Shown here: positions 1 through 7,409 of the stretch, in pieces | Layout: every line of letters starts with the position of its first letter | Position numbering within the stretch: the first letter of the stretch is position 1 | Assembly (NCBI GenBank): GCA_943912835.1 | Contig: CALTVJ010000009.1 | Span: 1-34,185 of the forward strand | From: an uncultured Porphyromonas sp. | Lineage (GTDB): Bacteria; Bacteroidota; Bacteroidia; Bacteroidales; Porphyromonadaceae | Length of the DNA stretch: 34,185 nt | Direction: 5' to 3' | The notes under the pieces: generated by a model | Seen by the model: only the letters and a program-made list of their open reading frames with translations | The model's database searches: none | What the model was told of the DNA's origin: nothing | Made by a program: the position numbers and the translations under genes

Positions 1-1845
1 ACCCACTACTCCATCTTCAAACTGCCCCATACGCTTCTGCCAACGCAAGCTCAACGAGCTGGTTATCTTCTTTGATATAGTCCAATCTAGACGAGCTGTA
101 AACTTATCCCTTAGATATCGCATCGTGTACAGAGAGAGCAATCCTTTGGAGTCGTGTTTTTGATGCATACGCACATAATCAAGACGTAGTTGCGTACCAG
201 CTCCTAGGCTTGGTAAAAGCGTGCCCAATTTAATTTTAGCTCCCGCTTCAACACCATAAGTATTAAGGTAGCCATGATTGTAAGACTGATACTTTTCGTC
301 AGTAGGCTGAAGTTTCACCCAATCAATGATATCTTTCCCTCTCAACGCAAAGCCTGTCAAATAAGCCTCAAAAGCAGAAGTTCTAAACTTCGTTGACAGC
401 TCAAACGACTGACTATGTTCTGCTTGAATAGCACTATTTCCCTGTTGTTTGGGGCCAACATAATAGAGATCTATAAAGGTTGGTATACGCACACTTTGGC
501 TCCATACGGCAGAAATCGTCCAATGTTGATTAGGTCTATAACTTGCAGATATAGAAGGCAAAAATTCGTACTTACCCTTACGTTGAGTATTATGATTCAT
601 CATAGCCCCAAGCGAACTTGAAAATTTATCACCTAAGACAAAAGAATGCTCAATACTCAAGCTACTATTCGTTCTTTTGGCAGACTTGTTATACTTTCCC
701 TTAGGTTGAGGTAATGTTGCCCCAAGTCTGTTACTTATGATTTTTTCTTCTCTAAGCTCAAAACCCAAAGAGGTTGTCCCTAAGCTAGAAATATAAGAAA
801 CAATCAGATTACCTCCTAGATTATCGGCTTGATGATGGTTAAGGGCATTACCTCGCACCCAATGATACTGATCCCTTGTCCTATTCCAATATAATATAGG
901 TACTATGCGTAGCTTATCGCTACCAAATTCTCCCTTGAGACTCGTAACCAGACTACTTGTTTCTTCGTACTGTTTTGGACCCTTAGGAGAATAGAACGCA
1001 TTGGCTCCATAAGCTTTAGTATTCAGTCCAAGATTGAGCAACAAACTGTTATTTTGATCAAACTGAAAATGACTTTGTCCTAAAGCATTAAATATCTTAT
1101 AATCCGTATTCTCGGTATAGCCTGAACTTCCTTTGTGTCCTACTGAGAGGCTATGAGTACTTTTGGTCGTTGACAAACTTGCTCGCCCCTCTACGCTATG
1201 AGTACGATGCTGACCATAAGTTATCTGGGCGTAGATACGCTCATGCGCACTTTTTTTGGTGATGATGTTGATACCTCCTGAGAAAGCTGCAGAGCCGTAG
1301 ATGAGTCCACTTGCTCCGTGAATAATTTCAATGCGTTCAATATCAGAGAGGTTAATAGGTATGTCATAACTCAAATGACCTGTTTCAGCATTAGAGAGAT
1401 TGACACCATTAAGGAGGATAGCATTCTGATCAAATGAGCCTCCACGAATACTGATATCAGCCTGTACACCATGTCCCCCTCTCTGCTGAACGTCTACACC
1501 TGCCGAATAAACAAGTAGGTCTTGTAGACTACGAATAGGGGCGGACAGTATCTCCCGCTGACTAATGACCGTAACACGTCGAGCTACTTGGTTAATTGGT
1601 GTAGCTAGTTTAGATGCCGTTACGGTAACTTCCTCTAGTTCGGTTTCTTCCTGCTTCTGCTGCCCACGATGTTCATGACGAGTCTGCGCCTCGGCTTGAT
1701 TATAAGCCAATGTGGTAAGTGTCACACCTGCAAGAACACCGATGTTACATACTCGATGAAGCGAATGGAAAGCACTGAAACTCTTCCCTGCAAAACGTTT
1801 GAAGCGTACAACGACACTTCGCTTGTTTGTGCTGTTTTGTTGCAT
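1..1845 (-). CDS. BtuB-like TonB-dependent outer-membrane receptor (C-terminus beyond window)
   Basis: The visible 615 codons encode a TonB-dependent receptor. After a long N-terminal leader with a hydrophobic stretch (VCNIGVLAGVTLTTLAY) and an AQ cleavage site come a TonB-box-like ELEEVTVTASK, a plug domain (LLNGVNLSNAETGH, then ISDIERIEII-type and GSAAFSGGINIIT motifs) and a beta-barrel still running at position 1. There is no N-terminal carboxypeptidase-like domain, so it resembles BtuB/siderophore receptors rather than SusC. Such proteins import cobalamin, haem, iron chelates or other small ligands across the outer membrane using TonB energy; the ligand cannot be read from sequence. It lies 48 bp downstream of the SSS symporter on the same strand, so co-transcription is likely. 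An in-frame ATG at 1872 gives nine more residues; I prefer 1845 because of the AT-rich leader before it. Probably several dozen C-terminal residues are missing. Confidence 0.9.
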   Translation of the reverse strand, partial: MQQNSTNKRSVVVRFKRFAGKSFSAFHSLHRVCNIGVLAGVTLTTLAYNQAEAQTRHEHRGQQKQEETELEEVTVTASKLATPINQVARRVTVISQREILSAPIRSLQDLLVYSAGVDVQQRGGHGVQADISIRGGSFDQNAILLNGVNLSNAETGHLSYDIPINLSDIERIEIIHGASGLIYGSAAFSGGINIITKKSAHERIYAQITYGQHRTHSVEGRASLSTTKSTHSLSVGHKGSSGYTENTDYKIFNALGQSHFQFDQNNSLLLNLGLNTKAYGANAFYSPKGPKQYEETSSLVTSLKGEFGSDKLRIVPILYWNRTRDQYHWVRGNALNHHQADNLGGNLIVSYISSLGTTSLGFELREEKIISNRLGATLPQPKGKYNKSAKRTNSSLSIEHSFVLGDKFSSSLGAMMNHNTQRKGKYEFLPSISASYRPNQHWTISAVWSQSVRIPTFIDLYYVGPKQQGNSAIQAEHSQSFELSTKFRTSAFEAYLTGFALRGKDIIDWVKLQPTDEKYQSYNHGYLNTYGVEAGAKIKLGTLLPSLGAGTQLRLDYVRMHQKHDSKGLLSLYTMRYLRDKFTARLDWTISKKITSSLSLRWQKRMGQFEDGVVG

Positions 1846-1874
1846 TGATAAATAATTTATTGAGTTAGACATAT

Positions 1875-1889
1875 CCCCTTCATTAGGGG
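1875..1889 (-). other. Short GC-rich hairpin between symporter and receptor genes
   Basis: CCCCT and AGGGG form a 5-bp stem around a 5-nt loop in the 48-bp gap between the symporter stop codon and the receptor start. There is no T-tract, so it is not a convincing terminator. Read on the minus strand it lies just 5' of the alternative receptor start at 1872. It may affect translation or partial readthrough, or may be chance. Confidence 0.3.
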
Positions 1890-1893
1890 GTTA

Positions 1894-3345
1894 TTAAATT
1901 TTCACTATAGTATTGCGCTCACGTATGAGCCATAAACCCAGCATCGTAAGTAATCCATTTAAGAGTAATAATTCGTAGCCCGTTTTGTAACCACAATTTA
2001 ATAATAGCATAGAGATTAGATGACTCAAAAAAGGCGATATGATACAAACAATCGGGCTATAACGATCCTTAATCTTCGCTTGGCTAATTAAACCAAAAGC
2101 ATATAACCCAAGCAAAGGACCGTAAGTATAAGATACCGCTGTAAAAATCGTATCCAGAACCGAGCTTTGTTGCATACCTCCAATAAAGAGTATCAGCAAT
2201 GCAAAAATTGTGGCAACACCCAAGTGAATCCAAGAGCGCCATTTCGCAGTTTTTGCCGTATCCTCACGCATATTTAAGAGGTCTATACAGACCGAAGTCG
2301 TCAAAGAGGTCAATGCTGAATCCGCATTGGAGAATGATGCAGCAGTAATACCTAAAGTAAAGCAAACCACAACAATTTTCCCCAAATAATTGCTTGCCAA
2401 ATAAGGTAAGATTTCATCACCCTTAGTCGGCAGCTGAATGCCTTGTTGCTCTGCATATATAAGTAGCAATATACCCAATACGAGAAAAAGATAATTGAGG
2501 GGGATAAAACTGAAGCCATAAGTCAGCATATTCTTTTGGGCATCCTTGAGGCTCTTGCACGTCAAATTTTTCTGCATCATATTTTGATCTAAGCCTGTCA
2601 TAACGACCACAATAAATGCTCCACTCAACAACTGCTTCACGATATGATTAGGAGCCAACCAATCCTCCCAGAAAAAGATACGATAGTGTGGATTATTAGC
2701 TACTGTGCTAAACAAATCGCCAACATTTGATAAATCTAAGCCTATAGCTATCTGCACACAGATCAAAACTAAAGCTATAAACAGAGCTATAGTCTGAAGT
2801 ATATCCGTCCATATAATTGTCCCCATACCTCCTCCTTGCGTATAAAGCCAAATAAGCCCGACCAAAAGCAAAACGGTAAGAGGATAAGGAACTGAGAAAT
2901 AATCAAAAACAAGCGTCTGTAGTATCAAGCTAATCAGATAGAGTTTAGCTGCAGCCCCAAACATCTTTGATATGAGAAAAAATACAGCCCCCGTCTTGTA
3001 ACTTACTGCCCCAAAACGTTGTCCCAAATACTCATATATAGAAATAACTCCAAGCCTATAATATAGAGGTAACAAGACATAAGAGACAATGATGTAACCA
3101 AGAAAAAAGCCAATACATAGCTGTAAATAGCTCATATCCGCAAGGCGAACCATACCTGGGACCGAAACAAAACTAACACCAGATATCGTATCACCAATCA
3201 TTCCGATAGCAACCACCCACCAAGGGGTAGCTCTACCTGCCAAGAAAAATGTATCATTATTAGCCTGTCGAGATGTGCTAAAGCGCGTAATAAAAAAAAT
3301 GGCTAATACATAAATACAGAACGTAAATAAAACTACAAATGACAT
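1894..3345 (-). CDS. SSS-family sodium:solute symporter
   Basis: A 483-residue, very hydrophobic inner-membrane protein with roughly 13 predicted transmembrane segments, the usual size for the solute:sodium symporter (SLC5-like) family. Visible family features are the GGGMGTIIWTDILQ segment near residue 175 and the SFSNADSALTSLTTS segment near residue 340, where the family places its Na2-site serine/threonine residues. Such proteins use the sodium gradient to import sugars, amino acids, organic acids or vitamins; the substrate here cannot be called. The BtuB-like TonB receptor follows at 48 bp, suggesting an outer- plus inner-membrane uptake pair for one solute. A Bacteroidota-type -7 box lies about 50 bp upstream. 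The start is the first ATG after that box. Confidence 0.9.
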   Translation of the reverse strand: MSFVVLFTFCIYVLAIFFITRFSTSRQANNDTFFLAGRATPWWVVAIGMIGDTISGVSFVSVPGMVRLADMSYLQLCIGFFLGYIIVSYVLLPLYYRLGVISIYEYLGQRFGAVSYKTGAVFFLISKMFGAAAKLYLISLILQTLVFDYFSVPYPLTVLLLVGLIWLYTQGGGMGTIIWTDILQTIALFIALVLICVQIAIGLDLSNVGDLFSTVANNPHYRIFFWEDWLAPNHIVKQLLSGAFIVVVMTGLDQNMMQKNLTCKSLKDAQKNMLTYGFSFIPLNYLFLVLGILLLIYAEQQGIQLPTKGDEILPYLASNYLGKIVVVCFTLGITAASFSNADSALTSLTTSVCIDLLNMREDTAKTAKWRSWIHLGVATIFALLILFIGGMQQSSVLDTIFTAVSYTYGPLLGLYAFGLISQAKIKDRYSPIVCIISPFLSHLISMLLLNCGYKTGYELLLLNGLLTMLGLWLIRERNTIVKI

Positions 3346-3393
3346 CGTTTGCTCGTATCTGAAAACTTAGACAATTAAGACTTTATTACGGCA

Positions 3394-3401
3394 CAAAGAT
3401 A
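3394..3401 (-). promoter_or_regulatory. Putative -7 promoter box for the symporter/receptor pair
   Basis: On the minus strand this reads TATCTTTG, an exact match to the Bacteroidota -7 consensus TAnnTTTG, followed by GTGCCG. It lies 49 bp upstream of the symporter ATG. I see no good -33 TTG at the expected 19-21 bp, so the call is moderate. Confidence 0.5.
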
Positions 3402-3622
3402 CTCTATTTTAAGCTTTATCAGCAGGCTTGTTGTATACCAGAAAGTCGAAGCAGAAAAATACAACTTAATCTACAAAGATTTACTCAGTGAGATGACGAT
3501 TGCCCTTTCGATAGATCGAAAAACATAGACTAGTTTAGACGATATAATTGCAACGAACAAGATGTCAAAAAATAGTATATTTGTAATTGTGTTTTTCATA
3601 GTATTAGATTTAAGGTTATCAT

Positions 3623-3651
3623 GGGCTTGTATGTCGGGAGACATACAGCCC
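3623..3651. other. Strong hairpin in divergent promoter region
   Basis: GGGC-T-TGTATGTC pairs with GACATACAGCCC: 12 base pairs with one bulged T and a GGGA loop. On the plus strand it is followed by TTAATTATTTT, so it could act as a terminator or attenuator if transcription starts at the -7 box at 3576. Otherwise it could be a protein-binding operator. Confidence 0.5.
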
Positions 3652-3685
3652 TTAATTATTTTACCTTTATTATCCTTTAATTCTA

Positions 3686-3693
3686 TAACTTTG
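3686..3693 (+). promoter_or_regulatory. Putative -7 promoter box for the receptor/nuclease locus
   Basis: TAACTTTG matches the Bacteroidota -7 consensus TAnnTTTG and lies about 92 bp before the chosen receptor start at 3785. No clear -33 TTG is visible at the right distance. The alternative box TATATTTG at 3576-3583 lies upstream of the hairpin. Confidence 0.4.
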
Positions 3694-3784
3694 TATTATA
3701 TTTCTAGTTGCTAAATGCTGATAACCTATCTAGCTAAGGCAATAAAGAATAGCCCAAATGATTATTGATAATAATTACCTAAAT

Positions 3785-6553
3785 ATGAAACGCGCAGTAA
3801 TGGTACTTTCTTCTGCCCTTTTCTTAGCAAATAGCCTGCTAGGACAAGAGCAACAAATGCAAGTACTAGACCAAGCAACAGGAAAAGCTCTCGAAGGAGC
3901 CACAATTTCGGTATGGGGACCTGTACGCAAACGTGTACAAACAACAAAAGATGGTCATTATAATCTTGGCAACCTTCCCCAAGGACGATACACTATAACA
4001 ATTACAGCGAAAGGCTATGAAGTCAAACAGATTGAGATCAAAGACGGAAATTTTGCTCAAAATCTACCGAAACTTTTGCGCCTTACTCCTATTACAGAGA
4101 CGAATGATCTCGATGATGTGATGATTGTTGACGACGCTCTCGATGAAGGTAATACTAGCTCTACAGAATATGGCTCTCTACTGACCTCTAGCAGAGACCC
4201 TTTCAATGCCTCGGCAAGCTATGTATTTAGCTCAGCAAGATTCTCAGCCCGAGGGTTAGACTCTCAATATCAAACACAATTACTCAATGGTGTATCCATG
4301 AGTGATCTAAACACAGGATACTCTCCATGGAACCTTTGGGGAGGATTAAACGACCTTACAAGGCTTCAAAATTACAGCGAAACGATGGAGCCTCTCGAGG
4401 TGGGATTTGGAGGAGTCGGACTGAGCAGTAACGTTCAGATGCGTCCGAGCCTATATCGCAAGCAGACACGACTAACCTACTCCAACAGCACTCGCACCTA
4501 TAGCAATCGTCTAACGGCGACCTACTCCACTGGTTTAATGCGTAATGGTTGGGCTATTACAGGGCACGTGGGACGTAGAAGTGGTAATGGCCGATACTCT
4601 TACGTAAGAGGTATGCATTATGATGCATGGAGCTACTTTTTGGGATTAGAGAAACGTTTTGACGACACTAATAGTTTAGCACTAGTAGCCTTTGCCTCAC
4701 CAACACGTCGAGGAGTAGCTAGTGCGTCAACCGAAGAGGCATACAGACTAGTCGGAAGCAACTACTACAACCCTAATATGGGTATGCAAAATGGCAAATG
4801 GCGTAATGCTCGAGAAAGATTTAGTCATGAGCCAATCATCCAGCTTACCCATTACTTCAATAGCTTAAAGAATAAATTACAAATAACTACGACTGCTAGC
4901 TATCGTTTTGGAAAAAATTACTCTAGCGCACTAAACTGGTACAATGCACCAGATCCTCGCCCAGATTACTATCGCTACCTGCCTAGTTACTTTACCTATA
5001 TGACTTCGGTGGAAAACCGAGATGAAAAGACAGCTGAGCTTTATGCTGATCTCTGGGCTAGCGAGAGAAATATACGATATATAGATTGGGATAAGCTATA
5101 TAGCATAAATAGAAGCAACACAGCTCCTCTCTACGATGCCTACGGCAATTTACTTGCCAGTGGAGCAAGAGCGCTCTATATGATTGAGCATCGCCATAAC
5201 GATCAACAGGAATTAGGCTTATCAAGTAATGCCTCTTGGATCGCAAATAACTGGCTAACACTTAATGCTGGACTTCAATACAGACACAATACGACAGATA
5301 ATTATGCAGAAGTAGGAGACCTACTTGGAGCAAGCTATGTGTACGATATTGACAAGTTTGCCGAGAGAGATTTTGGAGGAGATCCAAGTAAAAGCCAAAT
5401 AGACCTAAATAACCCCGACCATATTGCCGTAGAGGGGGATCGTTTCTCGTACGATTACAAAGCATACACAGAGAAATATTCTGCATGGCTAAATGCCAAA
5501 TATTCTCTTCGTAAGTTTGATGCCTACACTGCTATCTCTATACAGCAAACCAATATGTACAGACTCGGCAAACACAAAAGAGGTCTATTCCCAGATAACT
5601 CTTTCGGAAAGTCTGAGAAAGCTATGTTTTTGGATCTTGGTGCTAAGATTGGGTTGACCTACAAATTGAATGGGCAAAACTATATCATAGCTAACGCAGC
5701 TTATCTAGAACAAGCTCCTACGTTTAATAGTATATTTGTATCTCCTCGTACACGCAATACACTTATTGACGAACTCAAAAGCGAAAAAATCCTTGCAGCC
5801 GACCTAAGTTATGCATTCCGTTTACCTTGGTTAAGAGGACGTATAACAGGATTCTACACACATATCAAGGACAAAACTCGTTCGATGAGTTTCTATGATG
5901 ATACGCAAGCCGCTTTCTCAAACTTTATACTCAGTGGTATAGCCACTCAGCATGCTGGTGTTGAAGTAGGGCTAGAGGCTAAACTCAGCCCAACACTTAC
6001 GGCTACAGGAGCACTCGCTTGGGGGCACTACAGCTACAGCAATAACCCTAAGTATATACAGACTATCGATAATAGCAATAAAATTGTTGACCAAAACATT
6101 GTCTATTGGAAAGGTCTTATGCTCTCTGGGACACCACAAACAGCAGCAACACTTGGCCTAACCTATCGTGCCCCTTGGTATGCGACATTTGGTATCAATG
6201 CTAATTATTTTGGTCGCAATTACATCTCAATGAATCCTGTACTGCGTACGGATAAAGCGAGAGCAACTTTTGGAGATGATGTGATTAAGCCAAAGGCTCT
6301 AAATGACGGATTTACAGTAGATGTAAATGCTGGTTATTCTTGGCGTATCAAGCGAGATGTATATCTACGCTTTAATCTAACGGTAAGTAATATTCTTAAC
6401 AATAAGAAGATACACAGTGGAGGCTATGAGCAACTACGTGTACGCACCCAAACATCTGCTGACAAATCTGTCGAACTTTATCGTCCATTTGACAGTAAGC
6501 ACAGCTATATGTATGGTACGACATTCTTCTTCAATACCTCTCTACAATTCTAA
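3785..6553 (+). CDS. TonB-dependent receptor of the nuclease locus
   Basis: A 922-residue outer-membrane receptor. The start at 3785 gives a clean signal peptide (MKRAVMVLSSALFLANSLLG, cleaved near GQ); the earlier in-frame ATG at 3758 only adds a polar extension. Residues about 25-100 form a carboxypeptidase-regulatory-like domain (VLDQATGKALEGATISV, later GHYNLGNLPQGRYTITI). A short acidic stretch (DLDDVMIVDD) may be the TonB box, followed by a plug and a barrel rich in aromatic residues that ends in a terminal Phe, as outer-membrane barrels do. It lacks a SusD partner and an STN domain. Three lipoproteins follow, the first 13 bp after its stop, the last a nuclease. From this context I infer import of nucleic-acid-derived ligands; the sequence does not prove the ligand. 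Confidence 0.88.
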   Translation: MKRAVMVLSSALFLANSLLGQEQQMQVLDQATGKALEGATISVWGPVRKRVQTTKDGHYNLGNLPQGRYTITITAKGYEVKQIEIKDGNFAQNLPKLLRLTPITETNDLDDVMIVDDALDEGNTSSTEYGSLLTSSRDPFNASASYVFSSARFSARGLDSQYQTQLLNGVSMSDLNTGYSPWNLWGGLNDLTRLQNYSETMEPLEVGFGGVGLSSNVQMRPSLYRKQTRLTYSNSTRTYSNRLTATYSTGLMRNGWAITGHVGRRSGNGRYSYVRGMHYDAWSYFLGLEKRFDDTNSLALVAFASPTRRGVASASTEEAYRLVGSNYYNPNMGMQNGKWRNARERFSHEPIIQLTHYFNSLKNKLQITTTASYRFGKNYSSALNWYNAPDPRPDYYRYLPSYFTYMTSVENRDEKTAELYADLWASERNIRYIDWDKLYSINRSNTAPLYDAYGNLLASGARALYMIEHRHNDQQELGLSSNASWIANNWLTLNAGLQYRHNTTDNYAEVGDLLGASYVYDIDKFAERDFGGDPSKSQIDLNNPDHIAVEGDRFSYDYKAYTEKYSAWLNAKYSLRKFDAYTAISIQQTNMYRLGKHKRGLFPDNSFGKSEKAMFLDLGAKIGLTYKLNGQNYIIANAAYLEQAPTFNSIFVSPRTRNTLIDELKSEKILAADLSYAFRLPWLRGRITGFYTHIKDKTRSMSFYDDTQAAFSNFILSGIATQHAGVEVGLEAKLSPTLTATGALAWGHYSYSNNPKYIQTIDNSNKIVDQNIVYWKGLMLSGTPQTAATLGLTYRAPWYATFGINANYFGRNYISMNPVLRTDKARATFGDDVIKPKALNDGFTVDVNAGYSWRIKRDVYLRFNLTVSNILNNKKIHSGGYEQLRVRTQTSADKSVELYRPFDSKHSYMYGTTFFFNTSLQF

Positions 6554-6566
6554 AAAATATCAAGCA

Positions 6567-7373
6567 ATGATAAGGTATTCTTCTTTTGCACTTTTTGCTG
6601 CAATAGGTTTGACCCTATATAGCTGTGAGGACTATAATCGCCCTACCTTGCCTTCAGCTCAGATATCAACAGATCAAGCAACACAAGCTACGCATACTAT
6701 TGCCCAGCTAAAAGATCTGTATAGTGGCTCTGCAACACGAATAGATGCCCCAGTAGTCGTCGAAGCGACCATATCTAGCGACGACAGCGAAGGTAACTTA
6801 TATCGTAATGCATTTATTCAAGATGAAACTGGAGGAATAGAACTAAAATTATCCCTTGGGAATCTATCTACGATATACCCACAAGGGAGCAAGGTTCTAC
6901 TCAAGGCTCAAGGTATGACTTTAGGAAAGTATGGTGGCCAAATCAATCTCGGCTATGCTTCCAGCAACGAGCGATATGAGACAGCATACTACCCAGAGAA
7001 GTTAGTCCCTAGAGTGCTACTCTTCAAGAGTGTTGGTAAAATCAATCCCAAAACAGTAACGATCTCAGAATTAACGCCTCAAATGCAAGGGCAACTGATT
7101 CGTTTAGAGGGGGTACAATTTATTGAAAGTGAGTTAGGGCTTACCTATGCGGCACCGCAAAACAAAGACAAGCAGAGCAACGTAAACCGCACATTAATCG
7201 ACCGATCAGGAAAAACCATAATAGTGCGCACTAGTAGTTACGCCAAATTTGCAGGTCGTTCACTACCTCAAGGATCTGGTGATTTTGTTGGGATTGTAAC
7301 GTATTTCAACACAACTCCACAACTCCTCTTACTGAGAGAGCGAGATGCTAATCTTGATAGCAATCGATTTTAA
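6567..7373 (+). CDS. DUF5689-domain surface lipoprotein
   Basis: A 268-residue lipoprotein. The start at 6567, just after the receptor stop, puts a typical lipobox (LTLYSC, Cys20) behind a short hydrophobic signal; a longer reading frame from 6417 would overlap the receptor and hide this signal. Acidic residues directly after the Cys (CEDYN) fit the Bacteroidota signal for export to the cell surface. Residues about 50-265 match the DUF5689 pattern: LKDLYSG, then VVVEATISSDDSEGNLYRN, IQDETGGIELKL and YPQGSKVLLKAQGMTLGKYG. The family is an OB-fold-like beta domain often found beside nucleases and TonB receptors in this phylum; its biochemical role is not firmly known to me. It likely sits in the same operon as the receptor. 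Confidence 0.85.
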   Translation: MIRYSSFALFAAIGLTLYSCEDYNRPTLPSAQISTDQATQATHTIAQLKDLYSGSATRIDAPVVVEATISSDDSEGNLYRNAFIQDETGGIELKLSLGNLSTIYPQGSKVLLKAQGMTLGKYGGQINLGYASSNERYETAYYPEKLVPRVLLFKSVGKINPKTVTISELTPQMQGQLIRLEGVQFIESELGLTYAAPQNKDKQSNVNRTLIDRSGKTIIVRTSSYAKFAGRSLPQGSGDFVGIVTYFNTTPQLLLLRERDANLDSNRF

Positions 7374-7409
7374 ACTTAATTTGTAACATCTCAAATCAAT
7401 TATACCGAA

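Larger units (their letters stand above)
3402..3757. other. Divergent intergenic region with palindromes
   Basis: AT-rich spacer between the leftward symporter and the rightward TonB receptor, with no credible ORF. It holds a 7-bp palindrome (TTTCGAT/ATCGAAA, 3506-3521, 2-nt loop), a candidate plus-strand -7 box TATATTTG at 3576-3583, a strong hairpin at 3623-3651 and a second -7 box TAACTTTG at 3686-3693. Confidence 0.5.

Noticed and set aside
415..621. Plus-strand open frame near the left edge
   Set aside because: It is antisense to the barrel of the BtuB-like receptor, whose frame is continuous across this stretch.
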